From positions 1 to 14,617 of the forward strand of contig JAAYFB010000130.1 in the NCBI GenBank assembly GCA_012728465.1: 14,617 nucleotides of DNA. Reading direction: 5' to 3'. Source of the stretch: Proteiniphilum sp. Lineage in GTDB: Bacteria > Bacteroidota > Bacteroidia > Bacteroidales > Dysgonomonadaceae. Below are positions 7,038 to 14,617 of the stretch, piece by piece (position 1 is the first letter of the stretch; every line of letters starts with the position of its first letter). Position numbers and translations under genes: made by a program. The notes under the pieces are model-generated. The model searched no databases and was not told the origin of the DNA. It saw only the letters and a list, made by a program, of their open reading frames with translations.

Positions 7038-8558
7038 CTATATCTTTACTTTAACCTTAGTAATCTTACTCTCATTTTTAAACGCATCTAGTGCAGTAAC
7101 TACATATGTATATCTATTATTTCCGCCTTCATATGGTAGCACATAAAAATTATCATTAGTGACTGCTAAAATATTTTCGGCACGATTGATGTTTACATTC
7201 TCTCCCTTCCTAAAACGATAAATAACGTACATTTGTGCACTTTCTGGATTTTCAGATTGCTTTGGTTTATCCCAAGTAAGGAAGTGCATATCTTCAGTAA
7301 ATACTTGATTAAGGTTCTTCACCTTTGTTGGTCTTCCATTGTGCATGTGTTTATATGCTGGTATGAGAGCCTTGTTACGATGAATATCTGACTTCAATAT
7401 ATTTGCTGAGTTCTCTGCATTTTCCAAAATTTGATATCCATACCAATAACTATTACCATGCACGTACGGCAATTGCCTAGACTGCATTATCTTAACCTCT
7501 AGTTCATTTTTATCCGTGCTTCGCTTTATATCTTGCCCTATGTACAAAGGTTGTTTAAAGTTATTATCGTGCCACCAATGTAATAAGGTAGTATAATCTG
7601 CGGAAGCATGTCCATTCTCCCAATAAATTTGAGGCATATTGTAATCAATCCAACCTTTTTGCACCCATAGTTTTACGTCTGCAAACAAGTCGTCATAGTT
7701 TTGCAAACCATTAGTGTCGCTACCTTCGGGATGATTTCGTTTATTCCTATAAATACCAAATGGACTAATGCCAAATCTAACCCATGGCTTGACTGAAGCA
7801 ATGGTGTATTTCAGCTCCTGAATAAGCATATTAACATTATTCCGACGCCAATCGTTGCGCTGATTATAATCAAAACCTTGAGCCGTAGCATACCTATTAA
7901 AGCTATTATCATCAGGAAATGGCTCCCCTGCTATGGGGTATGGATAGAAGTAATCATCCATATGAATGGCATCAACATCATAACGAGATACAATATCATG
8001 CACAACATCACAAATAAAGCCTCTATTTTCGGGTAATCCCGGATCAAAGTATAACTGATTTCCATATTGCACAAAGCGTTCAGGGTGTTTCCAATAGATA
8101 TGATCGGGTGAAAGCTGACTAGCAGCACTTGCTTTTGCACGATAGGGATTTAGCCAAGCATGTAGCTCCATACCTCTCTTGTGACACTCTTCGATAATAT
8201 GTGATAAAGGATCGAAGCTGTCGTCATCGGGTGCTAATCCCTGTTGCCCCGTCATGTATCTACTCCATGGCTCTAGATTAGACTTATAAAATGCATCAGC
8301 CTCTGGCCTAATTTGAAATATTACTGCGTTGATGCCAGCTGCGTCAAGTTTAGCTACCATTTCGGTAAGATAGTGCTTCATCGCGGCACTATTCATTTGT
8401 TGGTATCTAGACTGAAATACGGTTTGTATCCATGCACCCCTAAACTCATATTTTGGGCTTCTGATTTGCGATTCGTTTACTGACTTTTTGCTGGTACCAC
8501 AAGAAACAACAATCAACAATGTAACTATTATTGATAAAAATCGAAAGTATCGTATCAT
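7038..8558 (-). CDS. DUF187/GHL10 family glycoside hydrolase lipoprotein (DigH-like)
   Basis: This 506-residue lipoprotein starts with a signal peptide whose lipobox VVSC puts the lipidated cysteine at residue 20. The following GTSKKS has no acidic surface-export signal, so a periplasm-facing location is more likely. Residues of about 38-400 form the GHL10 (DUF187) TIM-barrel: FRGAWIQTVF (39-48), FQIRPEADAFY (81-91), HAWLNPYR (133-140), IHMDDYFYPYP (198-208, the likely catalytic acid region D201/D202), FGISPFGIYRN (262-272) and DYNMPQIYW (305-313). The C-terminal part, about 410-506, has a fibronectin III-like pattern. The E. coli relative DigH (YddW) cleaves peptidoglycan strands lacking stem peptides; the same role here is inference. 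It lies 19 nt after the antiporter gene and is probably co-transcribed with it. Confidence 0.9.
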   Translation of the reverse strand: MIRYFRFLSIIVTLLIVVSCGTSKKSVNESQIRSPKYEFRGAWIQTVFQSRYQQMNSAAMKHYLTEMVAKLDAAGINAVIFQIRPEADAFYKSNLEPWSRYMTGQQGLAPDDDSFDPLSHIIEECHKRGMELHAWLNPYRAKASAASQLSPDHIYWKHPERFVQYGNQLYFDPGLPENRGFICDVVHDIVSRYDVDAIHMDDYFYPYPIAGEPFPDDNSFNRYATAQGFDYNQRNDWRRNNVNMLIQELKYTIASVKPWVRFGISPFGIYRNKRNHPEGSDTNGLQNYDDLFADVKLWVQKGWIDYNMPQIYWENGHASADYTTLLHWWHDNNFKQPLYIGQDIKRSTDKNELEVKIMQSRQLPYVHGNSYWYGYQILENAENSANILKSDIHRNKALIPAYKHMHNGRPTKVKNLNQVFTEDMHFLTWDKPKQSENPESAQMYVIYRFRKGENVNINRAENILAVTNDNFYVLPYEGGNNRYTYVVTALDAFKNESKITKVKVKI

Positions 8559-8577
8559 AAATTTTTTAATTAATTGC

Positions 8578-10650
8578 TTAAGGAAATACTACATAGTCGT
8601 CACCACCACCTACTTGTGTAACTGGCACATGCTGTTTAGGAAATATAGCTATTTTACTATGCTCTGGGAATTTTCGTCCAAGACGATATGGCAAATTATC
8701 TAAAGCTGGGATGTGAGACACACAGCCACTATGTGCCGAAACTATTACAATCATATCCTTTTTCTTTATTCTATCAGAAAAAGAGAGATGATTATCCCAA
8801 TCAGTAAATGGTTCGAAAGTAAAGTTGCCCACACCTTTGTGTCTTGCAATCAACTCTTGAGTATTAGGATGACCAAGATGTAAAACAGGAATTGAGAGCT
8901 CAGACGATAACTTGGCAATCTTTTCAACCCACAAAGCAAATCCTTCCTCTTTCTCTGCCAGGGGTGGAGATATTACTATTATTCGGTCATGATCTATTAA
9001 ATCAGACTCGATACTGCACATCCATAAATTCTTATCCATCTTACGGATTATTAAATCGACCTTCTCTCCCAATATTTTATCAATAAAGCCCACCCTACCT
9101 GGCCATCCTAAAATAACTATATCGGTCATAGTCTCACGTGCCATCCTCAATATTCCATCGGCTGGATTGTGATCAATGGTAGTAAGTATATCCACATTGA
9201 CCTCTGCAGCTGTAGCTGTTTCAACAAACTCTTTAAGGTTCTTTCTGAAACCTACAATATTTTTCTCTGCCTCTACATTATTCTCAACAACTCCTAACAG
9301 TGATATAGGGTTAACTGATTTTTTATCTTTCAATAAGAGTGCCAGCTCTACATGCTTGCCAATATTAGATGGATTAGCTATAGGTACTAATATCTTCTCT
9401 TGAGCAAACTCGCCCATCGAGGATGCACTTAATGGCTCATCTTCCTCTGCTATGATAATATCTTTTGCAGCCTTTTGAGTAACAAATGAAGCCCAAATGC
9501 ATGTAATGAGAATAAGAATAATTGTACCATTGAGGATATACTCATCAAGAATACCTGCCTTGTATCCCACAATAATTATAGCCAGAGTGGCTGCAGCATG
9601 TGAGCTACTCAATCCAAAAATGAGGTTTCGCTGAACTACAGAATATTTATATGTTTTTTGTGTTGCATAGGCTGCCACCCATTTACCAATTAGTGCTACC
9701 AAAGTGAGGACTCCAGCAATAATTAAAGTGGATACTCCATCTAGCACCACTGCCACATTTACCATCATGCCTACTGAGATAAGAAACACAGGAATAAATA
9801 GCGAGTTGCCTATGAACTCTATTCGATTCATCAATGCTGAAGTATGAGGTATCAGTTTATTAAGTGCCAATCCGGCCGCAAATGCACCGATTATAGGCTC
9901 TATACCACCTAACTCAGCAAGAAATCCAGCCAGAAACACGATAAACAGAACGAATATGTAGTTTGAGTATTTCTCATATTGTGCACGTCGGAAATACCAT
10001 TTTGCTAATCTAGGAATAACGAAAAACATTATTCCTGAAAATAATGCTAGGGATAACAATAACTTTACGAAGAAATAAAAATTAAGACCTCCCTCGCTAT
10101 TCGACAATAAAACTGCTAGTATAATAAGCACAGCAGTGTCTGTAAATATTGTTCCACCCGCAGTAATGGCAACTGCTTCATTTCGCGACACGCCCAATCG
10201 ACTAACGATTGGATATGTTACCAATGTGTGAGTAGAAAACATGCTTGCTGTAAGAAAACTGGTATTGAAATCGTAGTCCAATAGATAATATAAAATTGGA
10301 AAACCTATCAATAGAGGTATAATAAATGTATAAAACCCAAAGCCTAAACTTTTATTTTTATTTTTCGAAAATTCATTTAGATCAAGCTCAAGCCCAACGA
10401 TAAACATTATGTATAACAAACCAATTGTTGAAAACATCTCAACTCCTGCATTTGCATTATCTATCCAGTTAAGTCCATGTGGACCGATGAGCACGCCTGC
10501 CAAGATGAGCCCTATGACGCTTGGCACATTTAAACGCCTAAGCACAATAGGTGCTACAAAGATTATTAACAATAGCGTAGCAAACACCAACACTGGATTG
10601 GTAAAAGGTAAAGAGAAATTTATATTTAAAATAGATAATGAACCTAACAT
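8578..10650 (-). CDS. CPA2-family cation/proton antiporter with tandem USP-like domains
   Basis: The 690-residue protein has a membrane domain of about 15-395 with roughly twelve segments of the Kef/NapA (CPA2) type. Motifs are RRLNVPSVIGLILAGVLIGP (38-57), GLLYIMFIVGLELDL (77-91), TAGGTIFTDTAVL (163-175, conserved D171 for ion/proton binding), GGIEPIIGAFAAGLALN (248-264) and LSSSHAAATLAI (347-358). A single Asp rather than an Asp-Asp pair in the core segment suggests electroneutral exchange; this is inference. The cytoplasmic part, 415-690, contains two alpha/beta domains resembling universal stress proteins. The first has GWPG (515-518), but the usual Gly-Ser of the ATP loop reads GE (528-529), so nucleotide binding is uncertain. 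Substrate (Na+ or K+) cannot be read from sequence. It is the first gene of a two-gene operon. Confidence 0.92.
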   Translation of the reverse strand: MLGSLSILNINFSLPFTNPVLVFATLLLIIFVAPIVLRRLNVPSVIGLILAGVLIGPHGLNWIDNANAGVEMFSTIGLLYIMFIVGLELDLNEFSKNKNKSLGFGFYTFIIPLLIGFPILYYLLDYDFNTSFLTASMFSTHTLVTYPIVSRLGVSRNEAVAITAGGTIFTDTAVLIILAVLLSNSEGGLNFYFFVKLLLSLALFSGIMFFVIPRLAKWYFRRAQYEKYSNYIFVLFIVFLAGFLAELGGIEPIIGAFAAGLALNKLIPHTSALMNRIEFIGNSLFIPVFLISVGMMVNVAVVLDGVSTLIIAGVLTLVALIGKWVAAYATQKTYKYSVVQRNLIFGLSSSHAAATLAIIIVGYKAGILDEYILNGTIILILITCIWASFVTQKAAKDIIIAEEDEPLSASSMGEFAQEKILVPIANPSNIGKHVELALLLKDKKSVNPISLLGVVENNVEAEKNIVGFRKNLKEFVETATAAEVNVDILTTIDHNPADGILRMARETMTDIVILGWPGRVGFIDKILGEKVDLIIRKMDKNLWMCSIESDLIDHDRIIVISPPLAEKEEGFALWVEKIAKLSSELSIPVLHLGHPNTQELIARHKGVGNFTFEPFTDWDNHLSFSDRIKKKDMIVIVSAHSGCVSHIPALDNLPYRLGRKFPEHSKIAIFPKQHVPVTQVGGGDDYVVFP

Positions 10651-10685
10651 ATATAGCTAAATGACTTTTATTATTTTGTATTTTA

Positions 10686-10693
10686 CAAAAATA
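10686..10693 (-). promoter_or_regulatory. Possible -7 box for the antiporter operon
   Basis: On the minus strand the octamer tatttttg matches TAnnTTTG and lies 36 nt before the antiporter start codon at 10650, giving a leader of about 30 nt. No convincing TTTG is visible about 20 nt further upstream, so the call rests on the -7 match and position alone. Confidence 0.35.
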
Positions 10694-11057
10694 GAGAAAA
10701 TTTCTATCATTATTAATATTAGATTTAGTATTCGTATATGAATCATCCTAAAACGAACATAACAAAAAATTCATATCCCAAAATGGTGTGCACTTTTGCA
10801 AATAGATAAAACTCAATCCATATTCACATATGCAGAAAAATGTATAGGTAAACATCAAATATGATTGGCACATTATTTTTTGTGCAAGTGCAAAAATGGT
10901 TTCAGAAAATGCATTTACATTTGTGCGAATGACTTTCTCATTTGAAAAATGCGCGCACAAAATAGAAATGAGTGAAAATGCACCCCATTTTAACTGTCTC
11001 CGCCACGACTTCACAAAATATGTTATCATATTTACTCATCCCCAAATGAAAATAGGC
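10694..11057. other. Non-coding stretch with recurring short words upstream of repeat copy 2
   Basis: No gene is supported here; two opposing open frames of 87 and 93 codons overlap each other and show no family features. The segment is rich in the words TGTGC/GCACA and AAAATGG. A dyad tttgtgcg/cgcacaaa sits at 10920-10927/10954-10961 and encloses a small hairpin cattt/aaatg. The 12-mer gcaaaaatggtt occurs at 10890 and again at 11056, the start of repeat copy 2. This may be a decayed relative of the repeat element. Confidence 0.4.
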
Positions 11058-11261
11058 AAAAATGGTTCAATATTTACGTTTTGCTACACAAAAACGTCAA
11101 AATTCGGATTCGAAAAACGCTCGCACTTTTATGCGCGACAAACCTCGAATGAGATTTAACACGCACAAATTGTTTTTCTGTTAAATTTAAAACTATTTCA
11201 CCCTTGCATTAAGTTAATATTTTAACAATGCGTTTTTATTGAAATGAAATCAACAAATTTT
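11058..11261 (+). repeat. Structured intergenic repeat, copy 2
   Basis: This copy aligns without gaps to 7-210 at about 70% identity by hand count. Conserved dyads at identical relative positions are atttaac/gttaaat (11154-11160/11180-11186, again a 19-nt gap) and gttaa/ttaac (11213-11217/11222-11226). The centre of the variable block holds cgca/tgcg (11122-11125/11132-11135), with the same centre as the acgttgtca stem of copy 1 but a different sequence. A further hairpin acgttttg/caaaaacgt with one bulged base is at 11076-11083/11089-11097. It ends 268 nt before the ABC exporter start, in the same orientation as that gene. Confidence 0.75.
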
Positions 11262-11483
11262 GGTGTCACTAAATTATAAATACGAAGTTATTACTTGTAT
11301 AGCTAAAATGTACTTATATTAGAATAGCACAGAATAAGATAATCAGAGAAAATAATTTTAAAGAATCTATCTGAAAAGAAATTGCACCTCTAGATAAACA
11401 TTTTTGCATCGGCAACTTGAAAGCGCTAGCTATAAATGTGTGTAAAATAGATAATAAAAGTCGTATATTTTCAGTACCTTGCG
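11262..11483. other. AT-rich non-coding leader before the ABC exporter gene
   Basis: This is a 222-nt AT-rich stretch with no open frame of interest. Its sequence does not match the corresponding stretch after repeat copy 1, so the similarity between the two loci stops near 11261. No tRNA-like or riboswitch-like fold was recognised by eye. Confidence 0.4.
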
Positions 11484-11509
11484 TTGTTTTTTATAATTCA
11501 ACTAATTTG
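11484..11509 (+). promoter_or_regulatory. Possible promoter of the ABC exporter gene
   Basis: A TTG (11484-11486) and a taatttg (11503-11509) are separated by 16 nt, loosely resembling the Bacteroidetes TTTG/TAnnTTTG pair but with a short spacer and a seven-base -7 element. The start codon is 20 nt further on, preceded by a purine-rich aagtaagg (11516-11523) at a spacing that would suit ribosome binding. Confidence 0.3.
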
Positions 11510-11529
11510 CAATAAAAGTAAGGTTTATA

Positions 11530-13362
11530 ATGAAGGGTATTATTAAGCTATTTAAGCGTTTCATGCCTCCATACAAGAAGTATGTAGTGCTTTCATTTCT
11601 ATTCAATATAATCACAGCAATACTTAACGTATTCTCAATGGGGACAATTATTCCCATTCTTCAGGTATTATTCAAGGTGAACACAAAGTCATATGAGTTT
11701 ATTGCATGGAATACTCAGGGAGAGTCAATAATTGACATCACTTTAAATAATGCCAATTGGTATTTCTCACAAATGATAGAAACTCACGGTGGTAGCAAAA
11801 CCTTGATGATTTTGGCTGCTGCATTGGTTTTACTCACATTACTAAAAACAGGAACAGCATATTTAGGGTCTTATTTCACAATTCCTATCAGAACAGGTGT
11901 TGTTAAAGATATCAGAAACCAGATTAACGATAAAATCCTCCAATTATCAATGGGCTTTTTCTCCGAAGAGCGAAAGGGCGATATAATGGCTAGAATTTCG
12001 GGTGACGTAAATGAGGTAGAAAACTCGGTAATGAGTTCGTTAGATATGCTTTTTAAAAACCCAGTGCTAGTTATTATATATTTAGGCACGATGATTATTC
12101 TGAGCTGGCAACTAACTCTCTTCGTATTTGTAGTATTGCCTGTGATGGGTTATGTGATGGGAACCGTTGGCAAAAACTTAAAAAAGAGCTCATTTGAGGC
12201 ACAGAATAAGTGGGGAGAATTGATGTCGCAAATTGAAGAAACCCTCGGCGGACTTCGAGTTATTAAAGCTTTCAATGCCGAGAGTAAAATATCAAAAAGA
12301 TTTCATAGAGGTAGCGATGAGTTTAGGAAGATGTCTAGTCGAATAGCTAGACGTCAATATTTGGCTCATCCTATGAGTGAGTTTTTGGGAACACTCACTA
12401 TTGCTATTGTACTTTGGTTTGGAGGTACGCTCATTTTAAACGATACAGGAATTATCGAAGCTGCAATATTTATATATTATCTAACAATGTTTTATAGTAT
12501 CATCAATCCTATAAAAGAGTTTTCGAGATCGGCCTATGCCATTCAGCGAGGGCTAGCATCTATGGATAGAATTGATAAAATATTGACAGCTAGCAACGAG
12601 CTTAAAGAGTTGGATAATCCTAAAAAAATTAGCTTCAAAAATCATATCCACTACAAAGATGTTTGGTTTAAATATACAGAAGATTGGGTACTTAGAGGAA
12701 TTAACTTGAAAATTGAAAAAGGATCTACAATTGCATTAGTTGGACAGTCTGGCTCGGGAAAATCTACTATGGCTGATCTTCTTCCACGTTTCTACGATAT
12801 TCAGAAAGGAGAGTTAATGATTGACGATGTAAATATTAAGGATTGCACTATGCACGACTTGAGGGCAAAAATAGGCTATGTAAATCAAGAGGCAATCCTA
12901 TTTAATGACACAATCTATAATAACATTGCCTTCGGGGTAGAAAACACTACACAAGCGGAAGTGATAGATGCTGCAAAGATTGCTAATGCACACGAGTTTA
13001 TTATGGCCACTCCTGAAGGATATCAAACAAATATTGGTGATAGAGGTGGAAGATTATCTGGCGGACAGCGACAACGCATCAGTATTGCTAGAGCTATACT
13101 AAAGAATCCAGAAATACTACTACTAGATGAGGCAACATCTGCACTCGACACCGACTCGGAAAGACTTGTGCAAGAGGCATTGGAAAAGTTAATGAAAGAC
13201 AGAACTACAATAATTGTAGCTCATAGATTATCAACTATCAAGAATGCTGACATTATATATGTTTTGCAAGATGGACAAATTGTTGAGTCTGGCAATCATA
13301 ATACACTATTTTCAATGAATGGAATTTACACCAAGCTCTGTGCAATGCAAGGCGAGGTTTAA
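11530..13362 (+). CDS. MsbA-like ABC exporter (fused permease and ATPase)
   Basis: This 610-residue half-transporter would work as a homodimer in the inner membrane. Residues 1-345 form the six-helix exporter domain, with a long periplasmic loop of about 50-88 between the first two helices. The coupling-helix region SMGFFSEERKGDIMARISGD spans 140-159. The nucleotide-binding domain has Walker A GQSGSGKST (405-413), Q-loop Q453, signature LSGGQRQR (509-516), Walker B ILLLDE (529-534), D-loop SALD (537-540) and switch histidine H565, all intact. Similarity is to the MsbA/lipid-and-drug exporter group; lipid A core flipping is possible, but the substrate cannot be read from sequence. It stands alone, preceded by a long leader with repeat copy 2 and followed by a hairpin terminator. 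Confidence 0.94.
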   Translation: MKGIIKLFKRFMPPYKKYVVLSFLFNIITAILNVFSMGTIIPILQVLFKVNTKSYEFIAWNTQGESIIDITLNNANWYFSQMIETHGGSKTLMILAAALVLLTLLKTGTAYLGSYFTIPIRTGVVKDIRNQINDKILQLSMGFFSEERKGDIMARISGDVNEVENSVMSSLDMLFKNPVLVIIYLGTMIILSWQLTLFVFVVLPVMGYVMGTVGKNLKKSSFEAQNKWGELMSQIEETLGGLRVIKAFNAESKISKRFHRGSDEFRKMSSRIARRQYLAHPMSEFLGTLTIAIVLWFGGTLILNDTGIIEAAIFIYYLTMFYSIINPIKEFSRSAYAIQRGLASMDRIDKILTASNELKELDNPKKISFKNHIHYKDVWFKYTEDWVLRGINLKIEKGSTIALVGQSGSGKSTMADLLPRFYDIQKGELMIDDVNIKDCTMHDLRAKIGYVNQEAILFNDTIYNNIAFGVENTTQAEVIDAAKIANAHEFIMATPEGYQTNIGDRGGRLSGGQRQRISIARAILKNPEILLLDEATSALDTDSERLVQEALEKLMKDRTTIIVAHRLSTIKNADIIYVLQDGQIVESGNHNTLFSMNGIYTKLCAMQGEV

Positions 13363-13388
13363 AAAAACATAAAGTTGTATGTGATGAC

Positions 13389-13420
13389 AAGGGGTGAGAA
13401 AATTAATTATCTCACCCCTT
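13389..13420. terminator. Bidirectional terminator hairpin
   Basis: Arms aaggggtgaga (13389-13399) and tctcacccctt (13410-13420) are exact reverse complements with a 10-nt AT loop. The hairpin lies between the converging ABC exporter (stop 13362) and the minus-strand dehydratase gene (stop at 13442). The flanking T/A runs are short, so termination strength is uncertain. Confidence 0.8.
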
Positions 13421-13441
13421 ATTACTTCACTACAAGATATA

Positions 13442-14617
13442 TCACTTAGAATCTAACATTTCGAACTTTGAGTTCAGGCTTATAAATTCTGGAACTATTT
13501 CTTTCATCTTCCTAACGATATTCATTTCATCAAATGTGTATGAAATGGATATCAACTCATCAATATCTTTTGTCACTTCATCAAAATCGTAGTCTCTAAC
13601 CTTAGCAACCATAATTTTGTCATGATGCGTTTTGGTAGTATTCTCCTCATTATTCAATAATTCTTCGTAAAGCTTTTCGCCGTGCCTAAGACCAGTATAT
13701 TCTATTTTTACATTCTTAGCTCCCGACAATAAAATCATTCTTTTGGCTAAGTCAACAATTTTAACTGGTTTACCCATATCAAAAATGTATATCTCGCCTC
13801 CATTACCCATCGATCCTGCTTCTAAAACTAATTGACATGCCTCTGTAATAGTCATGAAGTATCTTATTATTTCGGGGTGAGTCACTGTAACGGGACCACC
13901 TCGCTTTATTTGCTCCCTGAATAAAGGAATAACCGACCCATTAGAACCTAACACATTGCCAAAACGTGTGGTGATAAACTGTGTCTTTACCGAACCCTGA
14001 TTTTTCAAATGCTTAGCAAATGATTGTACATATATTTCTCCAATTCTTTTCGAACATCCCATCACATTCGAAGGATTTACAGCCTTATCTGTGGAGACCA
14101 TTACAAACTTAGATGCTCCAAATTCGACTGCTAAGTCTGCAATAATTTTAGCTCCTAAAACATTGTTCTGGATTGACTCTGACACATTCGACTCCATCAT
14201 AGGGACATGCTTATAAGCTGCAGCATGAAATATGTAATGAGGCTTTGACTCAGAAAAAACTCGCCTCATTCTCTTTTCATTACTAATATCTGCTACTACA
14301 ATTTCGAAAGATAGATTAATCCATTCTTTTTGTAGTTCAAGATACATATCATGAAGAGGGGTTTCTGCTTGATCAACTAGTATAATCTTGAAAGGGTTAA
14401 AAGTGGCTACCTGCCTAACTATCTCACTACCTATCGAGCCCGCAGCTCCAGTTATTAAGACTCTCTTCCCCTCAATATGTCCAGCTATCTCACGCATATT
14501 AACATTTATGAGACTTCGTGGTAAAAGATCCTCAATTTGAACATCTTTCAGATTTTGTGATGTAGTCAATCCACCATCCCATTCGCTCAATGGAGAAGAT
14601 ACTAGTAAGGATATATG
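13442..14617 (-). CDS. UDP-sugar 4,6-dehydratase, membrane FlaA1/PglF/CapD type (5' end outside window)
   Basis: This is the C-terminal part of a nucleotide-sugar 4,6-dehydratase of the large membrane type used in capsule, O-antigen or glycan synthesis, probably acting on UDP-GlcNAc. The reading frame stays open to the right edge (residues HISLLVSSPLSEWDGG before the DUF-linker), so the TTG at 14590 is not a real start and the N-terminal membrane half lies outside. Counting from that TTG, the linker ends in IEDLLPR (19-25), followed by the NAD motif TGAAGSIGSE (47-56), HAAAYKHVPMME (121-132), STDKAVNP (166-173) and VMGCSKR (176-182), where Met replaces the usual SDR tyrosine as is typical of this subgroup. 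The substrate-binding RFGNVLGSNGSVIPLF and the late GLRHGEKLYEELL motif are also present. The frame is intact within the window. Confidence 0.94.
   Translation of the reverse strand, partial: HISLLVSSPLSEWDGGLTTSQNLKDVQIEDLLPRSLINVNMREIAGHIEGKRVLITGAAGSIGSEIVRQVATFNPFKIILVDQAETPLHDMYLELQKEWINLSFEIVVADISNEKRMRRVFSESKPHYIFHAAAYKHVPMMESNVSESIQNNVLGAKIIADLAVEFGASKFVMVSTDKAVNPSNVMGCSKRIGEIYVQSFAKHLKNQGSVKTQFITTRFGNVLGSNGSVIPLFREQIKRGGPVTVTHPEIIRYFMTITEACQLVLEAGSMGNGGEIYIFDMGKPVKIVDLAKRMILLSGAKNVKIEYTGLRHGEKLYEELLNNEENTTKTHHDKIMVAKVRDYDFDEVTKDIDELISISYTFDEMNIVRKMKEIVPEFISLNSKFEMLDSK

Noticed and set aside
10748..11159. Two opposing open frames (93 codons minus strand, 87 codons plus strand) in the long intergenic region
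   Set aside because: They overlap each other, show no recognisable domain, and the plus-strand one runs into the repeat element, which is conserved as DNA and not as a reading frame (the other copy has no matching frame).
14588..14590. TTG as start codon of the dehydratase
   Set aside because: The frame is open to the window edge, and this enzyme class has an N-terminal membrane half upstream, so the gene is cut by the window instead.

Overview
The window looks like chromosomal DNA of an AT-rich Bacteroidetes, probably order Bacteroidales. The grounds are: a DUF4492 gene directly before cydA, a DUF3467 gene of the Bacteroidetes type, a CydB with the QGGQ motif instead of DGFD, a three-gene proton-pumping transhydrogenase, a lipoprotein of the DUF187/GHL10 family, starts mostly without Shine-Dalgarno sequences, and one or two sequences resembling the Bacteroidetes -7 box (TAnnTTTG). 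This assignment comes from protein family features, not from a marker gene.

Layout. 1-501 is non-coding and carries copy 1 of a structured repeat. 502-3408 (+) is a tight operon pntAA-pntAB-pntB for the membrane nicotinamide nucleotide transhydrogenase. 3573-3887 (+) is a small DUF3467 protein. 3929-6964 (+) is DUF4492-cydA-cydB, the cytochrome bd quinol oxidase with a lineage-specific small membrane protein. A perfect 26-nt inverted repeat (6976-7029) separates this from a convergent minus-strand pair: a CPA2-type cation/proton antiporter (10650-8578), followed 19 nt later by a DUF187/GHL10 lipoprotein glycosidase (8558-7038). 10651-11529 is a long non-coding stretch with copy 2 of the repeat. 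11530-13362 (+) is an MsbA-like ABC exporter. A second bidirectional terminator (13389-13420) separates it from the C-terminal part of a membrane-type UDP-sugar 4,6-dehydratase (13442 to the right edge, minus strand), which is cut by the window end.

How the parts fit. The left 7 kb is a bioenergetic block: transhydrogenase and bd oxidase both couple redox chemistry to the proton gradient. The rest concerns the cell envelope: ion exchange, glycan cleavage, lipid or drug export and surface polysaccharide sugar synthesis.

The most notable non-textbook signal is a pair of about 205-nt elements (7-210 and 11058-11261). They align without a gap at roughly 70% identity, lie in the same orientation 290 and 268 nt before the start codons of pntAA and the ABC exporter, and keep dyad symmetries at identical positions. 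At one stem all four shared pairs differ between copies while pairing is kept. They may be a structured leader or regulatory RNA, a promoter/operator module, or a dispersed intergenic repeat. Second, PntB lacks the Lys-Arg-Ser of the usual NADP 2'-phosphate pocket, and CydB lacks the usual acidic signatures.
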